A stretch of DNA of 43,272 nucleotides from Vibrio thalassae (GTDB taxonomy: Bacteria > Pseudomonadota > Gammaproteobacteria > Enterobacterales > Vibrionaceae): the NCBI RefSeq assembly GCF_900089835.1, contig NZ_OANU01000063.1:1-43272 (forward strand), read 5' to 3'. Both the position numbers and the translations under genes were made by a program. Under the pieces are notes generated by a model. It ran no database searches. It saw nothing but the letters and a program-made list of their open reading frames with translations, and was not told where the DNA came from. Positions 10,087 to 18,401 of the stretch are shown piece after piece; the first letter of the stretch is position 1, and every line of letters starts with the position of its first letter.

Positions 10087-10713
10087 TTATTCCGCCGCTA
10101 CTCCAGCAGCGAGATAAGGAATTATTTGGTTGATGATGGCCTCAGCGTCTACTTCGTTATCGAACGAACTGAGCGCTATTTCGGATAACGCTTGACTCGA
10201 CGCCATAGTAAATACGCATGTACCTAATGTGAGGTGCAAACGCCAAAACAACGTTTCTGCGTCGAGCTTTGGATTGGCTTTCATCACAGATTGAGTGAAC
10301 AACGCTAATGTTTCGGTATATCGAGTGGTGATAAACCAGCGCAAGTGTCCTTGAACATCGGTATAACCACGCCCAACAAGTGACATAAATCGACTCGCAC
10401 CACCCGGCTTGACTTGGTTCAGGCTCAGCAAAGGCGCTTTTAGCGCACCGAATACATCCGCCATTGTGTAGTGTTCACGTTCGTTAAGTTCATAGAGCGC
10501 AGTTTCTACTGCTGGCATAAATGCTTCCAGATAACGATTAAGTACTGCTCGAACCAGAGTTTTTTTATCGCCAAAATGATAATTCACAGAAGCCAAGTTC
10601 ACGTTGGCCTTACTCGTGATAGTTCTTAGCGAGGTGTCGTTGAATCCATGTTCAGCAAACAGTACCTCTGCCACATCGAGAATCTTATCCTTGGTAGTTA
10701 CTCTATTGGTCAT
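10087..10713 (-). CDS. psrA: PsrA-like TetR-family regulator of fatty acid degradation
   Basis: This is a TetR repressor of about 208 residues. The N-terminal helix-turn-helix spans roughly residues 5-52, containing TSLRTITSKANVNLASVNYH then FGDKKTL. A C-terminal ligand domain with PsrA-type features follows. Known PsrA proteins bind long-chain acyl effectors and repress beta-oxidation genes. I take ATG 10713 as the start because the longer open frame (to 10797) would place the operator and promoter inside the coding region; ATG 10722 is also possible. It precedes fadE in the same direction and carries its own PsrA-type palindrome upstream. Confidence 0.85.
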   Translation of the reverse strand: MTNRVTTKDKILDVAEVLFAEHGFNDTSLRTITSKANVNLASVNYHFGDKKTLVRAVLNRYLEAFMPAVETALYELNEREHYTMADVFGALKAPLLSLNQVKPGGASRFMSLVGRGYTDVQGHLRWFITTRYTETLALFTQSVMKANPKLDAETLFWRLHLTLGTCVFTMASSQALSEIALSSFDNEVDAEAIINQIIPYLAAGVAAE

Positions 10714-10727
10714 TTCAATCATCCGTA

Positions 10728-10743
10728 TCAAACACACGTTTGA
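10728..10743 (-). promoter_or_regulatory. PsrA-type operator (autoregulation)
   Basis: TCAAACACACGTTTGA fits the published PsrA pattern (G/C)AAAC-N2-4-GTTT(G/C). It lies directly after the predicted -10 element and 15 bases before the start codon, which suits repression of the psrA-fadE unit by its own product. Confidence 0.7.
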
Positions 10744-10771
10744 ATATACTCTCGCAACAGCAAGATAACAA
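10743..10771 (-). promoter_or_regulatory. Predicted sigma-70 promoter of psrA-fadE
   Basis: On the minus strand TTGTTA (10771-10766) and TATATT (10748-10743) are separated by exactly 17 bases. The PsrA-type palindrome begins at the -10 box. Confidence 0.6.
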
Positions 10772-10805
10772 GTGATTAACATCAAACTTTTCAACAAATA
10801 CAGCT

Positions 10806-10822
10806 AACTGGTCGGATAAGAT
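10806..10822. promoter_or_regulatory. FadR-like box
   Basis: AACTGGTCGGATAAGAT matches the left half of the FadR consensus (AACTGGTCnGA) exactly, while the right half is degenerate. FadR represses fad genes in Vibrio and E. coli. The box lies about 35 bases upstream of the predicted -35 element of psrA-fadE, so its effect is uncertain. Confidence 0.4.
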
Positions 10823-10917
10823 TTATAACCACCTGTTTTTCTTAAACTTTGAAAATATTCTCAAAAAAACGTGTTTTTTTATGAACTAATTCATCTTTGC
10901 TAGGTCTATTTAAGTGT

Positions 10918-10974
10918 TATCAACAATGACTTGTTTTACCGACATGACACTGATTTCCATTGTCATTGTTGATA
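10918..10974. repeat. 13-bp perfect inverted repeat
   Basis: TATCAACAATGAC (10918-10930) and GTCATTGTTGATA (10962-10974) are separated by 31 bases. They could form a stem in the candidate small RNA, or act as two facing regulator sites. Confidence 0.7.
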
Positions 10975-11015
10975 GCATATGCTGCTTTTTCTTATTAACT
11001 CCTATTTTTGTATCC

Positions 11016-11046
11016 GCCCAAACCACTGTTGGTTTGGGCTTTTTTT
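11016..11046 (+). terminator. Strong rho-independent terminator
   Basis: The stem GCCCAAACCA/TGGTTTGGGC (11016-11025 and 11030-11039) has a 4-base loop and is followed by seven T. The ISL3-type element begins at the end of the T-run. Confidence 0.93.
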
Positions 11047-12219
11047 GGTTCATCGCGGATTAGCGGGGACTTAAAACAAAAACGGTAGTAAATGATAAGA
11101 TTACATCGCCAAACACAACCTTACACAAACTACCGTTTTCATGCCGAATCATACTTTCCTATCATCGTTCTGGGAACGTTTTTATGTCGTAAAGTCTGTA
11201 CAAACGTCTTCTCTCATCTCGATTACTCTCAAACCCAGTACGACTGCTCGATGTTCATGTGGGCAACATGTTCAAGCCCATACATGATTATCAGTGGCGC
11301 ACGATTATGGAAGCAATGATTCTCGGCGTACCCGTCGAGCTACCCCTACAAACAAGGCGTATCAACTGCCCTGACTGCGGTATCAAAACCGAATCTATTT
11401 CTTGGCTTGAACCTTTTGCTCGCCTTACTAACCGCTTGCGTAGTTATATTGAACAGTTGCTGCCTCTTCTCTCTATCAAACATATTTCTCAGATGACGGG
11501 CGTTCATTGGCATACAGTTAAGGAGATAGATAAGCGCCGACTGCAAAATGTGGTGCCAGAGGTTAACTAGGCAGAGCTGAGACAACTGGTCATGGATGAG
11601 TTTGCTCTCTTCAAGGGACATCGTTATGCCACTGTTATCGCAGATGCTAAGACGCATCAAGTGCTTTGGATAGTCGTCGGACGCAGCCGAAAAGATATCC
11701 GTCCCTTCTTTGAGCTACTCGGCGAGCATGGCCAGAACATAGAAGCGGTTGCGATGGATATGAATACGGCTTTCGACCTCGAAGTGCAACAACATTGTCC
11801 TAACGCCCGCATTGTGTACGACTTATTCCATGTAGTCGCCAAATTTGGACGGGAAGCAGGAGAGCTATCTCAATGAGATATTAAGTATGAACAAGGACTT
11901 AATGGTGACGTATTTACTTGGCTCTCAGCTTAAAGAGTTATGGAGGTGACAGTCAGAAAGCGAAACGGAAGACTAATGGGATGTGTGGAGGGAGCAAGTT
12001 CAAGAAAGCGGGATCAAGCCGCTTATGGACTTCGCGAGAAAGCTCAAACCGTATCTTCACGGCATCATTGTTTCTGCAAGCTACCCACTCAATACCTGTA
12101 CGCTCGAAGGGATCAACAATAAGATAAAGTTAATCAAACGAATGGGCTACGGCTACCGAGATATCGATTACTTCTTCTTAAAGATAAAAGCTGCTTTCCC
12201 CGGAAAACCGCGATGAACC
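11047..12219 (+). mobile_element. Decayed ISL3-family insertion sequence
   Basis: Terminal inverted repeats are visible: GGTTCATCGCGG at the left, with its complement CCGCGATGAACC ending at 12219. The 1173-bp size suits ISL3 elements. Both flanks are T-runs, consistent with a target duplication in the terminator's poly-T tail, though such a simple sequence cannot prove it. The transposase inside is broken, so it cannot move by itself. Confidence 0.8.
11141..12216 (+). pseudogene. ISL3-family transposase, frameshifted and interrupted
   Basis: Translation starts at ATG 11141 (MPNHTFLSSFWERF), shifts frame near 11275, then continues through a zinc-finger-like pair (CPDCG) and a helix-turn-helix region. 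A nonsense TAG stands at 11568. The frame resumes with the DDE-domain segment MDEFALFKGHRYATVIAD and reads to about 11876. After further stops and shifts it ends with the typical ISL3 tail GYRDIDYFFLKIKAAF. At least two frameshifts and two stops make it inactive. Confidence 0.88.
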
Positions 12220-12957
12220 TTTTTTATGCCGCTAAAACTCTTAGGTTGCTATGGCCCCCTATTAATTACTTACCAAAGAAAAACTGCCGCCGTCGGCCAA
12301 GCTTAACTGGCTTGGTTGACGCCTTTGCCTATATGAAGAACATCAAGGATACCGCTAGAATATGTTGTCCGTGGCCTGCCGCAAGCGCACGCAATATTAA
12401 GGCGATAAAACAACCCGAGACTTAGAGTGGTAGGATACTTTTCAAACCTTTGTACACTGATACGGAGTTTGGTCGACAAACGGTACTTATCATGACGGCA
12501 AGACAAAATATTGCTTTACTAACCTCAATATAAAAAAGCAGACAAAGATAAGGGGATAATCTCTGTTAATATTAATTCAAGAGTTGCAGAGCGCCGAAAC
12601 AACTATGGCTTTAGCCTGACAGTGATTTGTTTTTGGGGAGTTGGCGTAATTGTAAACATCACTTTTGCCAATACTACTACCATCAAAGCAATGCGGAATC
12701 GTTGGTAACAGTGACGTTCAATTGAAAAAGCATACGTAGTATTGATTGCCGATAAAAGTTTTTACAACAACTATGCACTTGAGGGAGATGTGAGTCTTTC
12801 GAATCACAAATGATTTTATGTACCGTAATCATAGGCGGTGCATGGAAAACGTTCAAAGCGCTAGCGGCAATCAAACTGCATATCGTTCTGGAACGTTTCC
12901 ACGATTACTTGAAAGCTTCACTAAGTTTATGCGAAAGGAGCAACTCTCAACTTTCGT
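12220..12957. other. Non-coding debris between the ISL3 element and iolC
   Basis: These 738 bases contain no convincing gene. Several short open stretches with protein-like composition are broken by stops, which suggests decayed transposase or gene fragments that I could not assign. The last part holds a 39-codon frame (12842-12961, plus strand) reading MENVQSASGNQTAYRSGTFP and onward. It has a weak AGGCGG ribosome site, overlaps the iolC stop in the opposite direction, and could be a gene remnant. Confidence 0.5.
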
Positions 12958-14883
12958 TTAACTCGGTCGAATGTCTAGATCACGCTGGACCCATACCGAT
13001 ATTAAATTGACGTAGTTATCCTTAACTAGACACTTAAACGTTTTGTCGTCAATTTCGTTCGAGAACCAAGCTTGTGAAGGGCGTCCAAAAATAGATCTCC
13101 CTACGGCAAATCCTTTAACAATAGAATGACATTTAGCTTGTTCAAAGTCCTTTGATAGGTCCTCTAGCGGTTTGTCTAGCCCCAAAACAACAACACCATG
13201 ACAATATTCGTCATTACTCCTAATGACCTCTTCGAGGACAAGCCAACCCTCTTTTTTCAATCCAGGTAACTTCCACCAATCGGGTTTGATACCGCGATCG
13301 TACAAACGCTCAATGCTTTTCGTTAAATACTCGTCATCTTGAGGCATTGTTGATGGAAGAATCAATTCAATAAGCAATTCGTGCCCTGATTGACAACAGG
13401 CATGGTACACTTCAAGTAGCGTCTCTTCTTGCTGCTCTCTTAGAGCAGAGTCGTCGTTAGGATGGTAAAATACGAGGCATTTAACGATGTGCTCAATCGG
13501 CCAAGACACTAACTGAGAACCAATGTTCCCATGCTCCAACCGCAGCGGTCTTGAAGAAGGGAGTTCTATAGGTCTAGCAATCCAAAGGCCACTGCCTGTC
13601 GATGCATTCAGCGAAGCTTGACCATAGGTGCCGTCACACAACAAACCGATATCCCCCGGTACGTCATACTCTGTTCGTATCTCATCCAAAGCCTCCAAAA
13701 TCAAACTCTTGAGCTTAGGAATATCAGATAGGCTACCATTGGTCTCTGCTACCATTACCTCGAACTGACTGCGATGATCGAAAGCCAAAACGAACAGATC
13801 TCGCCACGCTCGCTTTCGAGTCGTTACCCTATGTAAATGATTTATCGTTTCGTCTAGATCTGGCCTTTCTACTTGATTTGCACGCGACAAGTAATCATCT
13901 AATTCCGCTTTACTCGGCATTGCAGGAGAGCAACCATGTCGAGAAACGACAAGAGCACCACATGCATTGGCATAGTCACATGCCTGATGCCAGCCTTCGT
14001 GATTTAGGTAGCCTCGCAGCAGTCCAGACATGAATGCGTCTCCAGCACCCAGAACATTTAGTACTTCGACTTGTACACCTTTTGCGTTGATTCCACCGTC
14101 GATATGGTCGGGAATAGCCGTTTCATAGACAGAACAACCTTGAGGTCCTCTTTTACATACCAATACCGCCGACGTATTCTTGCGTACTGCTTTTAGAGCA
14201 TCGAGTGTATCAATTGATCCACCGGCAATGTGAAACTCTTCTTCGGTACCCACAATCACGTCGAAACACCCCAAGACTTCTTGTAATTGTTCAGTCACCG
14301 ATTCTGACTCGACAAACCTTGTTTCTCCATCGTCTATGGATGTTAAACCCCAAAGAACAGGACGATAATCAATGTCTAATACCGTTTTAACGCCATGTTT
14401 ATTCGCGTACTCTAGAGCTGTGAGAACCGCGCCCCGGGTTTTAGTGTTAGAAAGATGAGTGCCAGTGATTGCAAGACAATTTGAAGATGCAATATATTCT
14501 TCACTGATATCATCAGAGGTAATCGCCATATCTGCACAGTTTTCTCTATAAAAGATAAGAGGAAACGTCTCTTCATCTTTGATCCCAAGTATCACAAGTG
14601 CTGTCAGGCGTTCTTTATCAGTAATTAAGTTACTGGTATCGACGTTTAGTCTATCCAGTTCCTCTCGCACGAAACGTCCCATGTGTTCATCTCCGACACG
14701 AGCAAGCATGGACGATTTTAAGCCTTGCAGCGCAGTGCCGTAGGCGACATTACCCGACGAGCCACCTAAATACTTTGAGAACGTCGTCATATCCTCCAAG
14801 CGAGAACCAATTTGCTGGCCGTATAGATCAACCGCTACACGCCCCATACATATTACATCGAAACGTTTATTATTCTGACTCAT
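12958..14883 (-). CDS. iolC: Bifunctional 5-dehydro-2-deoxygluconokinase / DUF2090 aldolase-like protein
   Basis: This 641-residue fusion protein has a PfkB-type kinase domain (about 1-335; YLGGSSGNVA near 38-47, catalytic GAGD at 279-282). A DUF2090 domain (about 355-635) begins with the conserved LAFDHR segment. The kinase phosphorylates 2-deoxy-5-keto-gluconate in inositol breakdown. The fused domain is annotated in related bacteria as the phosphogluconate aldolase. GGAG lies 8 bases before ATG. Two copies of the TGAAAT-N4-ATTTCA-type site lie upstream. The last ~15 residues run to the edge of decayed DNA and may be a junction product. It is separate from the main operon, which has its own IolC and aldolase. 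Confidence 0.88.
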   Translation of the reverse strand: MSQNNKRFDVICMGRVAVDLYGQQIGSRLEDMTTFSKYLGGSSGNVAYGTALQGLKSSMLARVGDEHMGRFVREELDRLNVDTSNLITDKERLTALVILGIKDEETFPLIFYRENCADMAITSDDISEEYIASSNCLAITGTHLSNTKTRGAVLTALEYANKHGVKTVLDIDYRPVLWGLTSIDDGETRFVESESVTEQLQEVLGCFDVIVGTEEEFHIAGGSIDTLDALKAVRKNTSAVLVCKRGPQGCSVYETAIPDHIDGGINAKGVQVEVLNVLGAGDAFMSGLLRGYLNHEGWHQACDYANACGALVVSRHGCSPAMPSKAELDDYLSRANQVERPDLDETINHLHRVTTRKRAWRDLFVLAFDHRSQFEVMVAETNGSLSDIPKLKSLILEALDEIRTEYDVPGDIGLLCDGTYGQASLNASTGSGLWIARPIELPSSRPLRLEHGNIGSQLVSWPIEHIVKCLVFYHPNDDSALREQQEETLLEVYHACCQSGHELLIELILPSTMPQDDEYLTKSIERLYDRGIKPDWWKLPGLKKEGWLVLEEVIRSNDEYCHGVVVLGLDKPLEDLSKDFEQAKCHSIVKGFAVGRSIFGRPSQAWFSNEIDDKTFKCLVKDNYVNLISVWVQRDLDIRPS

Positions 14884-14950
14884 TTACTCACTCCACAATG
14901 ACACAAAATACTGTGAATACCCGCAAAGATTGTCTCTTGCCACAATAAAA

Positions 14951-14966
14951 TGAAATTTATATTTCA
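14951..14966. promoter_or_regulatory. Predicted RpiR/IolR operator upstream of iolC
   Basis: TGAAATTTATATTTCA is the core of a perfect 13-bp inverted repeat with a 4-base centre, about 70 bases before the iolC start. It shares TGAAAT-N4-ATTTCA with sites at 33331 and (one mismatch) 23085. Confidence 0.7.
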
Positions 14967-14979
14967 TTTTATTATAACT

Positions 14980-14995
14980 TGAAATTTACATTTTA
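14980..14995. promoter_or_regulatory. Second, degenerate RpiR/IolR-type site
   Basis: TGAAATTTACATTTTA lies 29 bases (centre to centre) from the perfect site and keeps the left half exactly. Spacing near three helical turns would allow cooperative binding on one face of the DNA. Confidence 0.45.
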
Positions 14996-15077
14996 CAAGA
15001 AAGTTGCTATTGCGCCCTCTTCTGTAACAATTATCCTCCCATCAAAGACAAAATTTAAACCCTTTGCGCAATGGGTG

Positions 15078-15087
15078 CGAGACAAGA
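15078..15087. repeat. Left 10-bp target duplication of the ISAs1-type element
   Basis: CGAGACAAGA directly precedes the left inverted repeat and is repeated exactly at 16676-16685. Confidence 0.88.
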
Positions 15088-15171
15088 CACGGCAAGATCA
15101 TTATTAATTCGAACTTTTAAGTGAAGGTGCGATCAGATCAATGAGTAATCACTTATTGTAGCTTCTAAAGT

Positions 15172-16371
15172 ATGACCGACTCTTTTCTCCAACATTTTGA
15201 AGACCCACGTATTGACCGATGCAAGCGACATGAACTTCTCGATATTATCCTTTTAACCGTCAGCGCTGTCCTGTCAGGAGCCGAAGGCTGGGAACAAATT
15301 GAAGATTTTGGCATTCATCGCCTAAATTGGCTACGACGTTATCGTCCCTTCGAATATGGTATTCCACGCCATGATACCATCGCTCGAGTTATATCCCGCC
15401 TTAAGCCGGAAGAAATAGAGACAGCGTTTCAACGCTGGATGAGCTGTCTTATTGAGTCTACAGGAAGTGATGTAATTGCCATTGATGGCAAAACTGCTCG
15501 ACGCTCTTTTGATACGCGTGAAAGGCAAAATCCACTTCATGCGGTCAGCGCTTGGAGTAGTCAACATCAGCTAGTTCTCGGGCAAGTCGAGGTTGACGAG
15601 AAGAGCAATGAGATATCCGCTATCCCAAGGTTGCTCACATTACTTGATATTGAGAACTGCATCATCACGCTAGACGCAATGGGATGTCAAAAAGACATCG
15701 CTAAGCAGATTGTTAAAGGTAAAGCGGATTACGTATTATCCTTAAAAGGCAATCACTCTGGAATGAAAGCAGAGCTTGAAGCTTGGTGGCACAAATCAAT
15801 GCGAGAAGGCACAACTTCTGAAACGTATGACGAGTGCAGTGAAGTAAGTGCAGGGCATGGACGTATTGAAACTCGTCATTGCGAGCAGTTAATCATCGAT
15901 AGAGCCGGGTTAGACAAAGATTATCGCTGGGATGGTTTACAGAGTGTAATCAAACATACTCGACATCGTTACGAGCAAGGTGAATTGGATTATTCACGGT
16001 ACTTGCGGCGAATGCACAGGCTACAAAAATCGTTCGACCATTGGTTAAACAAAGGAAGAGACGTGATGGTCAAGCGATATCGAGGGCGATGCAAGTTACT
16101 GCTCAAACATAGAAAGAGCTTGTGGGTTTTCCTCAAGAAAACGTCAATCCCCTTAACCAATAATGAAGCCGAGCGATGTATTAGAGGCTTTGTAATCCAA
16201 AGGAAAATTAGCTTCGGAACGACCTCGGATGCAGGCGATAAATTCCGTAGCCGTATCCATACACTTATCGAGACCTGCAAAAAGCGGGGTCTACCAGCAA
16301 TGTCAGTGTTGAGTGAAATCATCACGTCAGTCGTTGAGAAGAAACCGTACCCGAATGTATTTGATCTATAA
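15172..16371 (+). CDS. Chimeric transposase: ISAs1 N-terminal part fused in frame to an IS66 C-terminal part
   Basis: Of 399 residues, roughly 1-262 are ISAs1/H-repeat type (DVIAIDGKTARRSFD and ITLDAMGCQKDIA carry the first two DDE acids; VLSLKGNH follows). At HTRHRYEQG (about 15955) the protein switches, still in frame, to the C-terminal region of an IS66 TnpC. That part includes NNEAERCIRGFVIQRKISFG, with the IS66 catalytic Glu. The ISAs1 Glu, in HWQVES, lies beyond the stop codon. The protein therefore mixes catalytic acids from two families. Activity is unlikely, but the frame is fully open. Confidence 0.82.
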   Translation: MTDSFLQHFEDPRIDRCKRHELLDIILLTVSAVLSGAEGWEQIEDFGIHRLNWLRRYRPFEYGIPRHDTIARVISRLKPEEIETAFQRWMSCLIESTGSDVIAIDGKTARRSFDTRERQNPLHAVSAWSSQHQLVLGQVEVDEKSNEISAIPRLLTLLDIENCIITLDAMGCQKDIAKQIVKGKADYVLSLKGNHSGMKAELEAWWHKSMREGTTSETYDECSEVSAGHGRIETRHCEQLIIDRAGLDKDYRWDGLQSVIKHTRHRYEQGELDYSRYLRRMHRLQKSFDHWLNKGRDVMVKRYRGRCKLLLKHRKSLWVFLKKTSIPLTNNEAERCIRGFVIQRKISFGTTSDAGDKFRSRIHTLIETCKKRGLPAMSVLSEIITSVVEKKPYPNVFDL

Positions 16372-16388
16372 ACTGCACATGCTTCTTC

Positions 16389-16670
16389 AGGCGTGGTAAG
16401 TCAAGATACCTCGGTGAACGCTTACCAGTAAGAAGCCACTGGCAGGTAGAAAGTATGCATTGGATGTTAGATGTAACGTTTAGAGAAGATGAGTCACCTA
16501 TCCGCAGAGGCACAGGAGCTTTAGCTTTCAATGTCCTGAGGAAAATCGCACTAAGTCTTTTTAAACAAGATACAAGTAAGAACATCAGCATGGTAAGAAA
16601 GAGGAAGATAGCGGCTCTTGATGATGAGTACCGCTCGCTTCTTCTATACGCTGGAATTAAAATGCTCTAG
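16389..16670 (+). pseudogene. ISAs1 transposase C-terminal fragment
   Basis: The frame reads GERLPVRSHWQVESMHWMLD and continues to the normal family end at KML. It is in another frame from the chimeric gene and resumes only about 18 bases after that gene's stop. It represents the missing C-terminal end of the ISAs1 transposase, with its catalytic Glu in VES. A downstream ATG (16455) exists, but no ribosome site suggests expression. Confidence 0.85.
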
Positions 16671-16675
16671 CCGTG

Positions 16676-16685
16676 CGAGACAAGA
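16676..16685. repeat. Right 10-bp target duplication of the ISAs1-type element
   Basis: CGAGACAAGA is identical to 15078-15087. Confidence 0.88.
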
Positions 16686-16735
16686 GCGGATTATTGATGT
16701 TACTATATTGACAAAACTATCATTGGAGGATAATT

Positions 16736-17554
16736 GTGATATCGAGTAATTTAATCGACCTACAGTGCGAGATTAAGAAAAGCTACACATGTTTGAGTCG
16801 ACGACTGAAAGACATAGCAAAGTTTGCAATTGAGCATCCCCAAGACATTGCATTCGAGAGCCCATCAACGATCGCTGACAAAGTGAACGTTCCACCCTCT
16901 GCTTTGATTCGTTTCGCTAGGGCATTTGGTTTCAATAGTTTCAATGAAATGAAACAACTATATCGAGATCACATTATCGAAGTAACCACAAACTACAACT
17001 TACGGGCTAAATTAAACTATCAACTTAGTAGCCAACCACAAGGCTTAAAAACACCCAAGGATACTCTCACGGAGTTTACAGAAGCCAACTTGGAGTCATT
17101 AAAGAAGTTTTCTGAACAAGTTCCTGAGAATAATTTGGCATATTCGGTAAAGCTACTTGATAGCAGCGAAACTATTTATATTATTGGCGCCCGTCGCACT
17201 TACGGCGCTGCCAGTTACCTTTCTTACGCCCTACATCGCTTGAGTAAGCGCGTTGTTTTGCTTGATAACACTGGTGGAATGCTACTGGAACAAGCTAACA
17301 TTATCCGCAGTGATGATGTGTTAGTAGTCATCAGTTTTAGTCCCTACGCTAATGAAAGTATCAATATTTGCGAGAAAGCATTCGAAGCAGGCGCAAAGAT
17401 AATTACAGTTACAGATAGTATAATTAGCCCCTTCGAGCAGATGACTGATGTGGGCTTCTATGTTCAAGAAGCAAAACAACATGGCTTTCGCTCAGTGTTG
17501 ATAACCCAATGTTTGCTTCAAAGCATTATCATCGCAATGGCGACTTCAGAATAA
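16736..17554 (+). CDS. RpiR/MurR-family regulator of inositol genes, copy 1
   Basis: This 272-residue regulator has an N-terminal RpiR helix-turn-helix domain (about 1-77; IADKVNVPPSALIRFARAFG) and a SIS sugar-phosphate-binding domain (about 120-250; ETIYIIGARRTYGAASYLSY and VVISFSPYANES). IolR proteins of proteobacterial inositol operons are of this family and sense a pathway intermediate. The start is GTG with GGAGG 7 bases upstream. It is clearly homologous to the second copy at 33403. An ISAs1-type insertion separates it from the operator region upstream of iolC. Its 3' end overlaps the convergent isomerase gene by 9 bases. Confidence 0.88.
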   Translation: MISSNLIDLQCEIKKSYTCLSRRLKDIAKFAIEHPQDIAFESPSTIADKVNVPPSALIRFARAFGFNSFNEMKQLYRDHIIEVTTNYNLRAKLNYQLSSQPQGLKTPKDTLTEFTEANLESLKKFSEQVPENNLAYSVKLLDSSETIYIIGARRTYGAASYLSYALHRLSKRVVLLDNTGGMLLEQANIIRSDDVLVVISFSPYANESINICEKAFEAGAKIITVTDSIISPFEQMTDVGFYVQEAKQHGFRSVLITQCLLQSIIIAMATSE

Positions 17555-18370
17555 TGACTTCATTCCATAAAGCATTTTTTCTGCCGTCTCAGTATGATCA
17601 TGCTCCCACATTTGGTCATTCAAGAATTCGGCTGAAAAAAAACCATCGTAACCAGTCGCAACGATAGCGTCTACCCACTCTTTGAGTGGTATCTTGCCTT
17701 GACCTAGAAAATAGCCTCGCAGACTTTTTTCATCTGGCCAGGGGGCATTGTTGGACGGTCTTATGCCATCAGACACGTGAACGTTGTAAATCTGTGTTTT
17801 ATCTATTTTAGTTATCTGCTCAGGGGTTGCTCCCCTACCAGCCCAAAAATGCCAGGTGTCTATAACCAAGCCAAAATTGTCACGAGACACGGCATCACGC
17901 AAGCGATAAAAATCATCCAGAGCCGCTATCGGAGTCCAAGCAGCACCCTCAAACTGAAACCGAATACCATACTGCCTCCCAATATCCGCGATCGAACGGA
18001 TATTTTTTGCAGTCAGCTCAATATTACTTTCAACCGATAAGCCATTAAGGGCCTCAAAAGCGTTCAACTGGATAGTGGAAGCGCCAATTTGTTGTGCAAA
18101 ATCGCATAGTGCTTCTGTCCTTTTGAATAACTTTGCTTTGTCATCGCGGCCAGGTACCTCTACGGAGCCAATGATATCAATCGCTGATGGTGTGATATCA
18201 AATTTATCTAATTGTTGTTTGAGCGTTTTAGCCTTCATACCTGCATTTATGTAACGCCAAAGTTTATCGGTATGTATCTCTAGTCCTTCATAACCGGTAT
18301 CTCTCGCCAATCGAATATCGGACATTACATTACTATAAAGTGAGCACATTCCATGTAGTGCAAATCGCAT
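17546..18370 (-). CDS. iolI: IolI-like TIM-barrel sugar isomerase/epimerase
   Basis: This 274-residue AP-endonuclease-2-type TIM barrel has candidate metal ligands in the pattern of IolI: E141 (FEGAAW), D171 and H174 (DTWHFW), H198 (YNVHVSD) and E248 (SAEFLN). In Bacillus IolI interconverts 2-keto-myo-inositol and 1-keto-D-chiro-inositol, so a role in handling inositol stereoisomers fits. It is the last gene of the iolB-iolG-iolC-iolB-iolJ-iolI string. GAGG precedes ATG by 7 bases. It could act on another keto-sugar of the pathway. Confidence 0.78.
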   Translation of the reverse strand: MRFALHGMCSLYSNVMSDIRLARDTGYEGLEIHTDKLWRYINAGMKAKTLKQQLDKFDITPSAIDIIGSVEVPGRDDKAKLFKRTEALCDFAQQIGASTIQLNAFEALNGLSVESNIELTAKNIRSIADIGRQYGIRFQFEGAAWTPIAALDDFYRLRDAVSRDNFGLVIDTWHFWAGRGATPEQITKIDKTQIYNVHVSDGIRPSNNAPWPDEKSLRGYFLGQGKIPLKEWVDAIVATGYDGFFSAEFLNDQMWEHDHTETAEKMLYGMKSLF

Positions 18371-18401
18371 GATTGATCCTCTGATGATATTGCTGAAGTT
18401 A

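Larger units (their letters stand above)
10905..11046 (+). ncRNA. Candidate small RNA divergent from psrA-fadE
   Basis: No open frame precedes the very strong terminator at 11016-11046 on this strand, so the RNA it ends is probably non-coding. The stretch holds a 13-bp perfect inverted repeat (TATCAACAATGAC at 10918-10930 and its complement at 10962-10974) with a 31-base loop. An unstructured pyrimidine-rich segment comes next, then the terminator hairpin with a long U tail, the general shape of Hfq-dependent RNAs. I could not place a clear promoter, so the 5' end is a guess. No named sRNA was recognised. Confidence 0.35.
15088..16675 (+). mobile_element. ISAs1-family element carrying an IS66 transposase fragment
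   Basis: Terminal inverted repeats are CACGGCAAGATCAT at the left and ATGCTCTAGCCGTG at the right (12 of 14 pairs). Perfect 10-bp direct repeats flank the element, as expected of an ISAs1 transposition. At 1588 bp it is longer than usual for the family because about 400 bases of IS66 transposase replace part of its own transposase. It sits between the iolC operator region and rpiR1. Confidence 0.85.
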
